A stretch of 64,000 nt of DNA from Variovorax paradoxus (GCF_018614955.1 NZ_JAGGNV010000012.1:62001-126000); one strand, 5' to 3'; shown: positions 9,679 to 18,920, numbered from the stretch's first letter. Numbers and translations are program-made. The notes: a model not told the origin generated them from the letters alone.

Positions 9679-10038
9679 ATGCGAATCCGATCGATCGAGA
9701 CCGGCTTGGCCCTCGCGCTGATGCTCTTCGCCGCCGCCTGCCAGGCCATGAGCATCCGCGAGCTGCGCACGCTGGAAGCCAACGAAAAGGACGGCAAGCT
9801 CTACGCCAGCTACTATCTCGTCGGTGTGGTCGAGGGTCTGCGCGAAGCCGGCGACATGGCCCAGCGTTCGGGCCAGAAGCCGCCGTTCTGCATCAACGGC
9901 CGCCGCCTCGAGCCCGCGATGGCGCGCTCGCTCTACCAAACCGAACTGACGCGCAACGCCGACAGCTACGAGGCCGACATGCCGGTGCAGCTCGTGCTTT
10001 CGGCCGCGCTGCGCAACAGCTACCGCTGCGCGCCCTGA
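9679..10038 (+). CDS. Small secreted protein with Rap1a/Tai-like pattern, inside the his operon
   Basis: A 119-residue protein with a signal peptide (MRIRSIETG, then ALALMLFAAACQA; likely cleavage after QA). The mature ~95 residues show YYLVGVVEGL near the start, one cysteine in PPFCINGRR mid-way, helix-rich sequence, and a second cysteine four residues from the end (YRCAP). By eye this layout resembles the Rap1a/Tai family, small periplasmic disulfide proteins best known as type VI secretion immunity proteins. No effector gene is near. It lies 14 bp after hisD and 5 bp before hisC, so it is probably co-transcribed with them. Function unknown; the family link is an inference. Confidence 0.7.
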   Translation: MRIRSIETGLALALMLFAAACQAMSIRELRTLEANEKDGKLYASYYLVGVVEGLREAGDMAQRSGQKPPFCINGRRLEPAMARSLYQTELTRNADSYEADMPVQLVLSAALRNSYRCAP

Positions 10039-10043
10039 ACCGA

Positions 10044-11138
10044 ATGACTTCTGCTTCCGCCGATACAACCCACGCCCTGAGCCGCATCCGCGCCGACGTC
10101 CAGTCCATGCATGCCTACGCCGTGCAGGAAGCGCGCGGGCTGATCAAGCTCGACGCCATGGAGAACCCGTTCGGCCTGCCGCCCGCGCTGCAGTCCGCAC
10201 TGGGCCAGCGGCTCGGTGCGCTGGTGCTTAACCGCTATCCCGGCGCACGCGGCACCGACCTGCAGCGCGCACTGGCCGCCCACGCCGGCATGCCGGAAGG
10301 CTTCGCGCTGATGCTCGGCAACGGCTCGGACGAGCTGATCTCGCTGCTCGCCATGGCCTGCGATCTCCCCGGGGCGGCCATCCTGGCGCCGGTTCCCGGC
10401 TTCGTGATGTACGCGATGAGCGCCCAGCTGCAGGGCCTGCGCTTCGTCGGCGTTCCGCTGACGCCCGATTTCGAGCTCGACGAAGCCGCCATGCTCGAGG
10501 CCATCGCGCGCGAAAAGCCGGCCATCGTCTACCTCGCCTATCCCAACAACCCGACCGCCAACCTCTGGGACGATGCGGCGATCGAGAAAATCATCGAGGC
10601 CCAGGGCGCGCAGGGCGGCCTGGTGGTGATCGACGAGGCCTACCAGCCCTTCGCCGGCCGCAGCTGGATCGACCGCATCGCTCGCCACGGCCACGTGCTC
10701 CTGATGCGCACGCTCAGCAAGTTCGGCCTGGCGGGCGTCCGGCTGGGCTACCTGATCGGCCCCCAGGCCCTGATCGCCGAGATCGACAAGGTGCGGCCGC
10801 CCTACAACATCAGCGTGCTCAACTGCGAATGCGCGCTGTTCGCGCTGGAGCACGCCGAGGTGTTCGCCGGGCAGGCGGCGGAGATTCGCTCCGAGCGCCA
10901 GCGCATCTTCGAGGCGCTGGCCCGGCTGCCCGCGGTGAAGAGCTGGCCCAGCGACGCCAACATGATCCTGGTGCGCGTGCCCGATGCCGGCAAGACCTTC
11001 GAGGGCATGAAGGCGCGCGGCGTGCTGGTCAAGAACGTTTCTAAAATGCACTCATTGCTGGCGAACTGCCTGCGCCTGACCGTCGGAACCATCGACGAGA
11101 ATGCGCAGATGCTCGCGGCCCTCGAAGCATCCCTATGA
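10044..11138 (+). CDS. hisC: Histidinol-phosphate aminotransferase
   Basis: A 364-residue fold-type I PLP enzyme converting imidazole-acetol phosphate and glutamate to histidinol phosphate. The ATG at 10044 gives the normal N-terminus; open frame upstream runs into hisD and the small gene. Landmarks: [11 protein letters not shown] near residue 37, [33 protein letters not shown], and the PLP lysine Lys226 in [16 protein letters not shown]. It overlaps hisB by 4 bp. Confidence 0.96.
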   Translation: MTSASADTTHALSRIRADVQSMHAYAVQEARGLIKLDAMENPFGLPPALQSALGQRLGALVLNRYPGARGTDLQRALAAHAGMPEGFALMLGNGSDELISLLAMACDLPGAAILAPVPGFVMYAMSAQLQGLRFVGVPLTPDFELDEAAMLEAIAREKPAIVYLAYPNNPTANLWDDAAIEKIIEAQGAQGGLVVIDEAYQPFAGRSWIDRIARHGHVLLMRTLSKFGLAGVRLGYLIGPQALIAEIDKVRPPYNISVLNCECALFALEHAEVFAGQAAEIRSERQRIFEALARLPAVKSWPSDANMILVRVPDAGKTFEGMKARGVLVKNVSKMHSLLANCLRLTVGTIDENAQMLAALEASL

Positions 11139-11764
11139 ACACCCCCTCGGCACCCGAAGCAGTCGTCGCCGCCGGCGCGCGCAGCGCCACCGTCACGCGC
11201 AACACTGCGGAGACGAAGATCACGGTCCGCGTCGACCTCGACGGCAGCGGCCGCTCGAAGCTCGCCACCGGAATCGGCTTCTTCGACCACATGCTCGACC
11301 AGATCGCCCGCCACGGCCTGATCGACCTCGACATCGACTGCCAGGGCGACTTGCACATCGACGGCCACCACACGGTGGAAGACGTGGGCATCACCCTCGG
11401 CCAGGCGGTCGCGAAAGCGGTCGGCGACAAGAAGGGCATCCGGCGCTACGGCCACGCCTATGTGCCGCTCGACGAGGCGCTGAGCCGCGTGGTGATCGAT
11501 TTCTCCGGCCGCCCCGGCTTGGTCATGCACGTGCCCTTCACCAGCGGCATGATCGGCACTTTCGACAGCCAGCTCACCTACGAGTTCTTCCAGGGCTTCG
11601 TCAACCACGCCTTCGTGACCCTGCACATCGACAACCTCAAGGGCGTCAATGCCCACCACCAGTGCGAGACCGTGTTCAAGGCCTTCGCGCGCGCGTTGCG
11701 CGCCGCGCTCGAACTCGATCCGCGCTCGGCCGGCGTCATTCCTTCGACCAAGGGTTCCCTCTGA
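11135..11764 (+). CDS. hisB: Imidazoleglycerol-phosphate dehydratase
   Basis: A 209-residue monofunctional IGPD, without the phosphatase domain fused in E. coli HisB. It dehydrates imidazole glycerol phosphate using two Mn ions. The metal-binding repeats appear as [23 protein letters not shown], and [17 protein letters not shown]. Because the phosphatase is absent, a separate histidinol-phosphatase is needed and is not in this window. The stop TGA (11762-11764) overlaps the proposed CTG start of hisH. Confidence 0.96.
   Translation: MNTPSAPEAVVAAGARSATVTRNTAETKITVRVDLDGSGRSKLATGIGFFDHMLDQIARHGLIDLDIDCQGDLHIDGHHTVEDVGITLGQAVAKAVGDKKGIRRYGHAYVPLDEALSRVVIDFSGRPGLVMHVPFTSGMIGTFDSQLTYEFFQGFVNHAFVTLHIDNLKGVNAHHQCETVFKAFARALRAALELDPRSAGVIPSTKGSL
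11750..11754 (+). promoter_or_regulatory. Shine-Dalgarno AAGGG supporting a CTG start for hisH
   Basis: AAGGG ends 6 bp before the CTG at 11761. This is the normal spacing for a ribosome-binding site. It is the main sequence evidence that translation of hisH begins at CTG rather than at the GTG 99 bp upstream. Confidence 0.6.
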
Positions 11765-12417
11765 GCAGCAGCAAGAATACCGTCGCCGTCGTCGACTACG
11801 GCATGGGCAACCTGCGCTCGGTATCGCAGGCGGTCCAGCGTGCCGCCGACCAGGTCGGGGTCGAGGTTTTCGTGACCTCGGACCCGGAAGTGGTGCGCCG
11901 CGCCACGCGCGTCGTGCTGCCGGGGCAGGGCGCCATGCCCGACTGCATGCGCGAACTGCGCGACTCGGGCCTGCAGGAATCGGTGCTCGAAGCGGCCGCC
12001 GCGAAGCCGCTGTTCGGCGTTTGCGTCGGCATGCAGATGCTGCTGTCGACGAGCGACGAGGGCCCTACCGAAGGCCTGGGCCTGATTCCCGGCGAGGTGC
12101 GCAAGTTCGAACTGACCGGCCGTCTCCAGCCGGACGGCAGCCGCTACAAGGTGCCGCAGATGGGCTGGAACCAGGTCATCCAGGTGCAGCCGCACCCGGT
12201 GTGGGCGGGCGTGCCCGACCAAAGCTACTTCTATTTCGTGCACAGCTTCTATGCGCGGCCGGCGGATGCCCGCCACAGCGCGGGCGAAGCGGAATACGGC
12301 GAGCGCTTTACCGCCGCCATTGCACGCGATAATATTTTTGCGACCCAGTTCCACCCCGAGAAGAGTGCGGACCACGGCCTGCAGCTCTATAGAAACTTCC
12401 TCCACTGGAATCCCTGA
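11761..12417 (+). CDS. hisH: Imidazole glycerol phosphate synthase glutaminase subunit, apparent CTG start
   Basis: A 218-residue class I glutamine amidotransferase that supplies ammonia to HisF. The catalytic triad is Cys88 (FGVCVGMQ), His198 and Glu200 (FHPEKS). The conserved N-terminus [10 protein letters not shown] starts 7 residues after a CTG codon, and no ATG, GTG or TTG lies between that CTG and the GTG at 11662. The GTG would add 33 arginine-rich residues read out of frame through hisB, which is unlikely. The CTG has AAGGG 6 bp upstream and makes a 4-bp CTGA overlap with hisB, just like the ATGA overlaps nearby. A gene caller may report the GTG instead. Confidence 0.9.
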   Translation: MSSSKNTVAVVDYGMGNLRSVSQAVQRAADQVGVEVFVTSDPEVVRRATRVVLPGQGAMPDCMRELRDSGLQESVLEAAAAKPLFGVCVGMQMLLSTSDEGPTEGLGLIPGEVRKFELTGRLQPDGSRYKVPQMGWNQVIQVQPHPVWAGVPDQSYFYFVHSFYARPADARHSAGEAEYGERFTAAIARDNIFATQFHPEKSADHGLQLYRNFLHWNP

Positions 12418-12462
12418 AGCAGTCTGTCGCGCTTCATCGCTCGTTCCACGCAATCCCGCACC

Positions 12463-13206
12463 ATGCTCCTCATTCCTGCGATCGATCTCAAGGACGGCCA
12501 TTGTGTTCGCCTCAAGCAAGGCGACATGGACCAGTCCACCACCTTCAGCGAAGACCCGGCCGCGATGGCGCGCAGATGGATCGAAGCCGGCGCACGGCGG
12601 CTGCACCTCGTCGACCTGAACGGCGCTTTTGCCGGCAAGCCGCAGAACCATGCGGCGATCAAGGCGATCCTGAAGGAGGTCGGCGACGACATCCCGGTGC
12701 AGCTCGGCGGCGGCATCCGCGACCTCGACACCATCGAGCGCTACATCGACGACGGCCTGCGCTACGTGATCATCGGCACCGCTGCGGTCAAGAACCCCGG
12801 CTTCCTCAAGGATGCCTGCAGCGCCTTCGGCGGCCACATCATCGTCGGCCTCGACGCCAAGGACGGCAAGGTCGCGACCGACGGCTGGAGCAAGCTCACC
12901 GGCCATGAAGTGGCCGACCTGGGCAAGAAGTTCGAGGACTACGGCGTCGAATCGATCATCTACACCGACATCGGCCGCGACGGCATGCTCTCGGGCATCA
13001 ACATCGAAGCCACGGTGAAGCTGGCCCAGGCGCTCACCATCCCGGTGATCGCATCGGGGGGGCTTTCGAACATGGCCGACATCGACAAGCTCTGCGCGGT
13101 CGAATCGGACGGCATCGAGGGCGTGATCTGCGGCCGGGCCATCTACTCCGGCGACCTCGATTTCGCCGCCGCGCAAGCGCGCGCCGACGAACTCGCAGAG
13201 CAATAG
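12463..13206 (+). CDS. hisA: ProFAR isomerase
   Basis: A 247-residue (beta/alpha)8 barrel that opens the ribose ring of ProFAR to give PRFAR. The acid-base aspartates are Asp8 (IPAIDLK) and Asp131 (VGLDAKDG). Phosphate-binding glycine loops are LGGGIRD and ASGG. It follows hisH after 45 bp. Its stop lies 5 bp from the stop of the minus-strand solute-binding protein, so the plus-strand his run is broken here and resumes with hisF at 16510. Confidence 0.96.
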   Translation: MLLIPAIDLKDGHCVRLKQGDMDQSTTFSEDPAAMARRWIEAGARRLHLVDLNGAFAGKPQNHAAIKAILKEVGDDIPVQLGGGIRDLDTIERYIDDGLRYVIIGTAAVKNPGFLKDACSAFGGHIIVGLDAKDGKVATDGWSKLTGHEVADLGKKFEDYGVESIIYTDIGRDGMLSGINIEATVKLAQALTIPVIASGGLSNMADIDKLCAVESDGIEGVICGRAIYSGDLDFAAAQARADELAEQ

Positions 13207-13211
13207 CTCGC

Positions 13212-14147
13212 CTATTCTGTTTTTACCGCCAGCGTCTGGATGATGGTCTCGAGCTGCGGGCTCATAGGCAGGTCGATGCTGGTGTTCGAAAGAGGCAGCT
13301 TCCTCAGGAACCAGCGCTTGTACTGGCGCTCGATCTCGCCGTCGATCGCCAGGGCCTGGAAGCTGTCGTTCACCACCTTGGCCAGCTGCGCGTCGCCCTT
13401 GCGGTACATGATGCCGTAGGGGTCGTAGGAGAGGAAGTCGCCGACCACCTGGTATTCCCCCGCCACCTTGCCCTTGTTCTGCGCGATCAGGCCATAGAGC
13501 AGCACGTCGTCGGTCGCGAAGGCATCGGCCTGCCCGGCGACCACCTGCGCGAAGGATTCCGCATGGTCGCGCATCGCGATCAGGTTCAAGTTGAGCTTGA
13601 ACTTTTGCGACAGGTCCTGCATCGTCTTCTCGTTGGTCGTGCCGCGCGTCACCACCACCCGCTTGCCGGCCAGGTCGCGAAATTCCCTGATCGGCGAGCC
13701 TTTCTTCACCAGCACCTTGGTGCCCGAGACGAAGATGGTGGGCGAGAAGGCCACGCGCTTCTGGCGTTCGAGGTTGCTGGTGGTGGAGCCGCATTCGAGA
13801 TCGACCTGGCCTTTTTCCACCGCATCGATGCGCGACTCGGAGGTGACGGGCACCCACTTGATCTCCAGGCTCTTGTGCACCGCCTCCTCGATCGCGGCCA
13901 CCAGCGCGCGGCACAGCTCGATCGAGTAGCCGATCGGTTCGTTGCGCGGCGACAGGTAGGAGAAGGGGACCGAGGACTCGCGGTAGCCGATGGCGATGGC
14001 GCCGGTGTCGCGCACCTTGGCCAGCGTGCCCGTCAGCGCCGCGGGCGCCGCCGGGGCTGGCTCGGGCTGCGCGCGGGCCATTGCAGACATGCCGAGTGCC
14101 GCCGCGAACAGCGCAACAGCGAGCGACGATTTCCAGATGGGCTTCAT
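13212..14147 (-). CDS. Orphan amino-acid-type solute-binding protein (GltI-like, family 3)
   Basis: A 311-residue periplasmic protein with a clear signal peptide (hydrophobic core AVALFAAALGMSA, cleavage near ARA-Q) followed by a Pro/Ala linker. The domain resembles glutamate/aspartate binding proteins of ABC systems: GYRESSVPFSYL, PIGYSIELC, VDLECGSTTSN, VVVTRGTTNEKT, DAFATDDVLLYGL, YGIMYRKGD. No ABC permease or ATPase is adjacent. It follows the DAACS symporter gene by 9 bp on the same strand, so the two are likely one operon. Specificity for acidic amino acids is inferred from similarity to GltI. Confidence 0.85.
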   Translation of the reverse strand: MKPIWKSSLAVALFAAALGMSAMARAQPEPAPAAPAALTGTLAKVRDTGAIAIGYRESSVPFSYLSPRNEPIGYSIELCRALVAAIEEAVHKSLEIKWVPVTSESRIDAVEKGQVDLECGSTTSNLERQKRVAFSPTIFVSGTKVLVKKGSPIREFRDLAGKRVVVTRGTTNEKTMQDLSQKFKLNLNLIAMRDHAESFAQVVAGQADAFATDDVLLYGLIAQNKGKVAGEYQVVGDFLSYDPYGIMYRKGDAQLAKVVNDSFQALAIDGEIERQYKRWFLRKLPLSNTSIDLPMSPQLETIIQTLAVKTE

Positions 14148-14156
14148 GGCCGTGCC

Positions 14157-15464
14157 TCAGGCATGAACCGGGTGGGCCAGCGTGGCCTTCAATTCCTCGT
14201 CGATCTTGCTGGCGTTGGCCGCGGCATCGCTCTCCGAAAGCAGCTCGCCCTCCCACTTGGCCACCACCGCCGTGGCGATCGAGTTGCCCACCGCGTTGGT
14301 GGCCGAGCGGCCCATGTCGAGGAAGGTGTCCACGCCCAGGATCAGCAGCAGCCCGGCCTCGGGGATGTTGAACTGGTTCAGCGTGGCGGCGATCACCACC
14401 AGCGAGGCGCGCGGCACGCCGGCCATGCCCTTGGAGGTGAGCATCAGGATCAGCAGCATCGTGATCTGGGTGCCGAGCGACAGCTCGATGCCGTAGGCCT
14501 GGGCGATGAAGAGCACGGCGAAGGTGCAGTACATCATCGAGCCGTCGAGGTTGAAGGAATAGCCCATCGGCATCACGAAGCTGGAGATCTTGCGCTTGAC
14601 GCCGAAGCGGTCGAGCGCGTCGAGGATCTTCGGATAGGCCGCCTCGGAGCTCGCCGTCGCGAAGGACAGCAGGAAGGCCTCCTTGATCAGCACCAGCAGC
14701 TTGAGCACGCGGGGGCCCAGGAAGACGAAGCCGGCAAAGGTCAGGATGCCCCACAGCAGGAACAGGCCGAGGTAGAAGTCGCCCATGAAGACTGCGAACT
14801 TGAGCAGGATCTCTAGCCCGTTCACCGCCACGGTGGCGGCCATGGCGCCCATCACGGCCAGCGGGGCCAGCTTCATGACGTAGCCGGTGATCTTGAGCAT
14901 GGCGTGGGAGAGCTCGTCGATCGCGTGAACCAGGGTCTTGGCCTTGTCGCCGAGCGAGGCGAGCGCGACGCCGAAAAACATGGAGAACACCACGATCTGC
15001 AGGATCTCGTTGTTGGCCATGGCCTCCGCAAAGGACTTGGGCACCAGGTGGCTGACGAAATCCTTCAAGGTGAACTTGGAGGTGGCCAGGTTGGCCGAGG
15101 CGCCGATGTCGGGCAGCGGCAGGCCCAGGTTGAGGCCCGGCTGCAACAGGTTGGCCATGATCAGGCCCAGCACGAGCGAGACCAGGGAGGCGGTGATGAA
15201 CCAGCCCAGCGCCTTGCCGAACACGCGCCCCACCGAGGCCGCGTCGCCCATGTGGGCGATGCCCACCACCAGGGTGGAGAACACCAGCGGTCCGATCAGC
15301 ATCTTGATCAGCCGCAGGAACACGTCCGAGATGATCGAGATGTAGCCTGCGATCTGCGCGGCCACCTTCTTGTCGGGAAAGTTGATGAAGATCATGTAGC
15401 CGATCACGATGCCGATCACCATCGCGATCAGGATCCAGGCTGCCGGCGGCAATTTCCTTTTCAT
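14157..15464 (-). CDS. DAACS-family dicarboxylate/amino acid:cation symporter
   Basis: A 435-residue membrane protein of the glutamate/C4-dicarboxylate symporter family. The ATG at 15464 gives MKRKLPPAAW then the first helix; a longer frame upstream lacks family similarity. Hairpin and transport-site motifs are present: SFATASSEAAYP (HP1), MPMGYSFNLDGSMMY, SKGMAGVPRASL (HP2) and DTFLDMGRSATNAVGNSIAT. Substrate may be glutamate/aspartate or C4-dicarboxylates; these cannot be separated confidently by eye, so neither gltP nor dctA is assigned. Co-transcription with the solute-binding protein is likely. Confidence 0.9.
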   Translation of the reverse strand: MKRKLPPAAWILIAMVIGIVIGYMIFINFPDKKVAAQIAGYISIISDVFLRLIKMLIGPLVFSTLVVGIAHMGDAASVGRVFGKALGWFITASLVSLVLGLIMANLLQPGLNLGLPLPDIGASANLATSKFTLKDFVSHLVPKSFAEAMANNEILQIVVFSMFFGVALASLGDKAKTLVHAIDELSHAMLKITGYVMKLAPLAVMGAMAATVAVNGLEILLKFAVFMGDFYLGLFLLWGILTFAGFVFLGPRVLKLLVLIKEAFLLSFATASSEAAYPKILDALDRFGVKRKISSFVMPMGYSFNLDGSMMYCTFAVLFIAQAYGIELSLGTQITMLLILMLTSKGMAGVPRASLVVIAATLNQFNIPEAGLLLILGVDTFLDMGRSATNAVGNSIATAVVAKWEGELLSESDAAANASKIDEELKATLAHPVHA

Positions 15465-15631
15465 GTGTGAGCCCCTTCTTGTCGAACAAGTGATGTGGAT
15501 GACGTCCCTCACCGCCAATCCGCACGCCGCGGCCGCCGGCTGTCGCGATTTCATGCCAAAACCATGCTGGCTGCAATGCGAATTCGGCCTGCGGTCATGC
15601 CGGTGCGGCCTGGGGTGACACGGGCCAAACC

Positions 15632-15637
15632 TAGAAT
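15632..15637 (+). promoter_or_regulatory. -10-like TAGAAT immediately before the mutarotase gene
   Basis: TAGAAT ends 6 bp before the ATG at 15644, so initiation at the usual distance would start the transcript on or next to the start codon. The divergent gap 15465-15643 must hold promoters for both this gene and the minus-strand symporter. Confidence 0.35.
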
Positions 15638-15643
15638 CGGGCC

Positions 15644-16486
15644 ATGTCCATCAAAGAGATCGTCTTCCGCGGCCAGCCTGCACTGCACCTCGGCCTGCCG
15701 GATGGCAGCGCCTGCACCGTGACGAGGCACGGCGCCCACCTGCTGTCGTGGACCACGGCCGACGGCGTCGAGCGCCTTTACCTGAGCCCCGAGGCGCGCT
15801 TCGACGGCCAGAGCGCGATCCGCGGCGGCGTGCCGATCTGCTGGCCGCAGTTCAACCAGCGCGGGCCGCTGCCCAAGCACGGTTTCGTGCGCAATGTCGC
15901 GTGGCAGGCCGAGGCGGGCGCCGCCGGCGGCAAGAGCGACACGCTCGTTCTCTCGCTGCATGACGACGAGGCCACCCGCGCCATCTGGCCGCACGCCTTC
16001 CACGCACGGCTCACGGTCACGCTGGCGCCGCACTCGCTGCGCATCGCGCTTTCGATCGACAACACCGGCCGCGCGCCCTGGTCCTTTGCGGCCGCGCTGC
16101 ACAGCTACCTGCGCGTGGACGACATTGCCGACGCCTCGCTGGAAGGCCTGCAGGGCGCCAACCGCTGGGATGCGGTGCGCGACGACCGGCATGTCGATCT
16201 GGCGCCCGCGCTGCGCTTCGGCACCGAATTCGACAGCGTCTACACGGCGCCGGCGCGGCCGCTGCGGCTGGTGCAGCCCGCCGGCACGCTCGAGATCGCG
16301 CAGAGCGCGAGCTGCACCGAAACGGTGGTGTGGAACCCCGGCCCGGCGCTCAGCGCCCAGCTGGCCGATCTGCCCGACGACGGCTGGCGGCACATGCTCT
16401 GCGTCGAGGCCGCTCGCATCGACGAGCCGGTGCTGCTCGCGCCGGGCGCCGTCTGGCAGGGCTGGCAGCAGCTCACCGTCCTTTGA
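15644..16486 (+). CDS. D-hexose-6-phosphate mutarotase (YeaD/aldose 1-epimerase family)
   Basis: A 280-residue galactose-mutarotase-fold protein. Family motifs are [26 protein letters not shown] in the N-terminal half (carrying active-site His and Arg) and ETVVWNPG near the C-terminus. YeaD-type enzymes interconvert the anomers of glucose-6-phosphate and related sugar phosphates. It sits between the divergent symporter and hisF, 23 bp before the latter, and may be co-transcribed with hisF-hisI-hisE although its function is unrelated to histidine. Confidence 0.87.
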   Translation: MSIKEIVFRGQPALHLGLPDGSACTVTRHGAHLLSWTTADGVERLYLSPEARFDGQSAIRGGVPICWPQFNQRGPLPKHGFVRNVAWQAEAGAAGGKSDTLVLSLHDDEATRAIWPHAFHARLTVTLAPHSLRIALSIDNTGRAPWSFAAALHSYLRVDDIADASLEGLQGANRWDAVRDDRHVDLAPALRFGTEFDSVYTAPARPLRLVQPAGTLEIAQSASCTETVVWNPGPALSAQLADLPDDGWRHMLCVEAARIDEPVLLAPGAVWQGWQQLTVL

Positions 16487-16509
16487 ATCTCACAAGCTCC
16501 GAATCCGCC

Positions 16510-17289
<780 letters not shown>

Positions 17290-17303
17290 CCGACAATACC
17301 CCG

Positions 17304-17705
17304 ATGAACTGGCTCGATGAAGTGAAGTGGGATGCGAACGGCCTGGTGCCCGTGATCGCGCAGGAACAGGGCAGCAAGGACGTGCTGATGTTCGCTTGGA
17401 TGAACCGCGAGGCGCTGGCCCAGACGGCCGAGCTGGGCCGCGCGGTGTATTTCAGCCGCTCGCGCGGCAAGCTCTGGTTCAAGGGCGAGGAATCGGGCCA
17501 CGTGCAGACCGTGCACGAGATCAGGCTCGACTGCGACAACGACGTGGTGCTACTCCAGGTCACGCAGCTGGGCCACGAGCCCGGCATCGCCTGCCATACC
17601 GGGCGCCACAGCTGCTTCTTCAGCAAGTACGAGAACGGCCGCTGGACCGTGACCGAGCCGGTCTTGAAAGACCCCGAATCGATCTACACATCGTCTCCAA
17701 GATGA
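17304..17705 (+). CDS. hisI: Phosphoribosyl-AMP cyclohydrolase
   Basis: A 133-residue zinc enzyme that opens the adenine ring of PR-AMP (step 3). Metal-binding cysteines occur in [13 protein letters not shown] and the terminal [20 protein letters not shown] and [18 protein letters not shown] are family blocks. It is separate from hisE here, not fused as in E. coli. Its stop overlaps the hisE start by 4 bp. Confidence 0.95.
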   Translation: MNWLDEVKWDANGLVPVIAQEQGSKDVLMFAWMNREALAQTAELGRAVYFSRSRGKLWFKGEESGHVQTVHEIRLDCDNDVVLLQVTQLGHEPGIACHTGRHSCFFSKYENGRWTVTEPVLKDPESIYTSSPR

Positions 17706-18091
17706 GCGCCGACGCCCCCGAACGCAATGCCGTAGACGCGCTCGCGCGACTGGCCGCCGTGATCGAAAGCCGGCTGCCCGCGCGCGGCGGCGACCCGGAC
17801 AAGAGCTACGTGGCGCGCCTGCTGCACCGCGGCCCGGACGCCTTTCTCAAGAAGATCGGCGAGGAAGCCACCGAGGTGGTGATGGCCGCGAAGGATGCCG
17901 ACCATGGCGGCGAGCGCACGAAAATAGTGAACGAAGTGGCCGATCTCTGGTTCCACAGCATGGTGGCGCTGGCCCACTACGGCTTTTCGCCGCGCGACGT
18001 GGTGGCCGAGCTCGAGCGCCGCGAAGGCCTGAGCGGGATCGAGGAAAAGGCCCTGCGCAAGGCGCAGGATCGCGAAGCTTCCAACGACTGA
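17702..18091 (+). CDS. hisE: Phosphoribosyl-ATP pyrophosphatase
   Basis: A 129-residue all-alpha NTP pyrophosphohydrolase (MazG-like fold) performing step 2, PR-ATP to PR-AMP. Conserved segments are [26 protein letters not shown] with metal-binding glutamates, and [14 protein letters not shown] with the metal-binding Asp. The start at 17702 overlaps the hisI stop. The C-terminal [12 protein letters not shown] is charged and probably extended. It is the last his gene of the run. Confidence 0.94.
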   Translation: MSADAPERNAVDALARLAAVIESRLPARGGDPDKSYVARLLHRGPDAFLKKIGEEATEVVMAAKDADHGGERTKIVNEVADLWFHSMVALAHYGFSPRDVVAELERREGLSGIEEKALRKAQDREASND

Positions 18092-18099
18092 GAGGACGC

Positions 18100-18480
18100 A
18101 TGCCCAACGACATCGTGACGGTGGAACCCGACAGCTCGCTCAAGACCTGGGGCTGGATCAGTTACATCCTGCATCTGGTGGTGGCGGTCGGCGCCGTGCT
18201 GCCCGGCATGCAGGCTTCCATCGCGCTGCTCCTGATCGCGCTGGTGGTCGATCTGGTCAAGCGCGATGATGCCGCCGGCACCTGGCAGGCGACTCACTTC
18301 AGCTGGCGCATCCGCTCGGTGCTGTGGGCCGGCGTGCTGTACGTGCTGACCTCCTGGCTCTGGCTGCTGCTGCTCCTGCCGGGCTGGATCGCCTGGGCGC
18401 TGATTTCCCTCTGGTTCCTCTATCGCATCGTCAAGGGGATGGTGCGCATGAATGCGGGCCGTGCCATGGAGTCGGCATGA
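18100..18480 (+). CDS. DUF4870-like small membrane protein
   Basis: A 126-residue protein with three hydrophobic segments (about residues 17-50 as one or two helices, 68-90 and 90-112) separated by a charged loop LVKRDDAAGTWQATHFSWRIR. The pattern of a helix pair, a KRD-rich loop and a WRIRSV entry into the next helix resembles DUF4870-type proteins that often follow hisE in Burkholderiales. No catalytic motif is seen. It starts 8 bp after hisE and overlaps the HIT gene by 4 bp, so it is in the same transcript. Function unknown. Confidence 0.8.
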   Translation: MPNDIVTVEPDSSLKTWGWISYILHLVVAVGAVLPGMQASIALLLIALVVDLVKRDDAAGTWQATHFSWRIRSVLWAGVLYVLTSWLWLLLLLPGWIAWALISLWFLYRIVKGMVRMNAGRAMESA

Positions 18481-18920
18481 GCACCGCCGGGCCGCCCCAA
18501 GGTGCGAAGGCCCCCTCGGGGGGCAGCGAGGACACGTCAGTGCCGAGCGTGGGGGCGCACGCCTCCTCTGACCCGAACTGCATCTTCTGCAAGATCATCG
18601 AGGGCAAGATCCCCTCGCGAAAGATGTACGAGGACGACGATCTCTTCGGCTTCCACGACATCGCGCCCTGGGCGCCGGTGCACTTCATGCTGGTGCCCAA
18701 GCGCCACATCCCTTCGATGGCGCAGGTCACGCCGGACGACGCGGCACTCCTGGGAAAAATCATGACGCTGGCGCCCAGGCTGGCGATCGAGCAGGGCTGC
18801 CGGCCCTATCCGCAGGGCGGCTTCCGCATCGTCGTCAACACCGGCGCGGAGGGCGGGCAGGAGGTTCACCATCTCCATGTCCACGTCATGGGCGGCCCGC
18901 GTCCCTGGCTCAAAGGTTGA
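18477..18920 (+). CDS. HIT-family nucleotide hydrolase (HinT-like) with repeat-derived N-terminus
   Basis: A 147-residue histidine triad protein. The HIT domain starts near residue 33 (DPNCIFCKIIEGKIPS) and ends with the active-site triad in HHLHVHVMGG. HinT-type enzymes hydrolyse purine nucleoside phosphoramidates. Typical members are ~115-120 residues. The extra ~30 N-terminal residues are encoded by copy B of the dispersed repeat and are low-complexity (Gly/Pro/Ser/Ala). The ATG at 18477 overlaps the upstream stop (ATGA), which favours it, but no good alternative start codon lies between the repeat and the HIT domain. Confidence 0.9.
   Translation: MSTAGPPQGAKAPSGGSEDTSVPSVGAHASSDPNCIFCKIIEGKIPSRKMYEDDDLFGFHDIAPWAPVHFMLVPKRHIPSMAQVTPDDAALLGKIMTLAPRLAIEQGCRPYPQGGFRIVVNTGAEGGQEVHHLHVHVMGGPRPWLKG
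18484..18561 (-). repeat. Dispersed GC-rich palindromic repeat, copy B, inside the HIT gene
   Basis: Opposite in orientation to copy A, it starts CCGCCGGGCCGCCCCAAGG and continues through CCCCCTCGGGGGGCAGCGAG to GTGGGGGCGCACG. It shares the GGGCCGCCCCAAGG block with copy C and, reversed, with copy A. It lies in frame within the 5' end of the HIT gene, encoding about residues 3-28. Confidence 0.75.

Noticed and set aside
11662..11760. GTG at 11662 as the hisH start
   Set aside because: It would add 33 residues of arginine-rich sequence translated from hisB's alternative frame, unlike any HisH N-terminus; the CTG with AAGGG upstream fits better.
14157..15464. Naming the symporter dctA or gltP
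   Set aside because: DAACS motifs are clear, but the residues visible by eye do not separate C4-dicarboxylate from glutamate/aspartate members.
11578..15576. A very long minus-strand open frame (over 1300 codons) spanning the his genes and the transporter pair
   Set aside because: It runs antisense through several certain genes, has arginine/glycine/histidine-rich sequence and no domain resemblance. Such frames are common in high-GC DNA because stop codons are rare.
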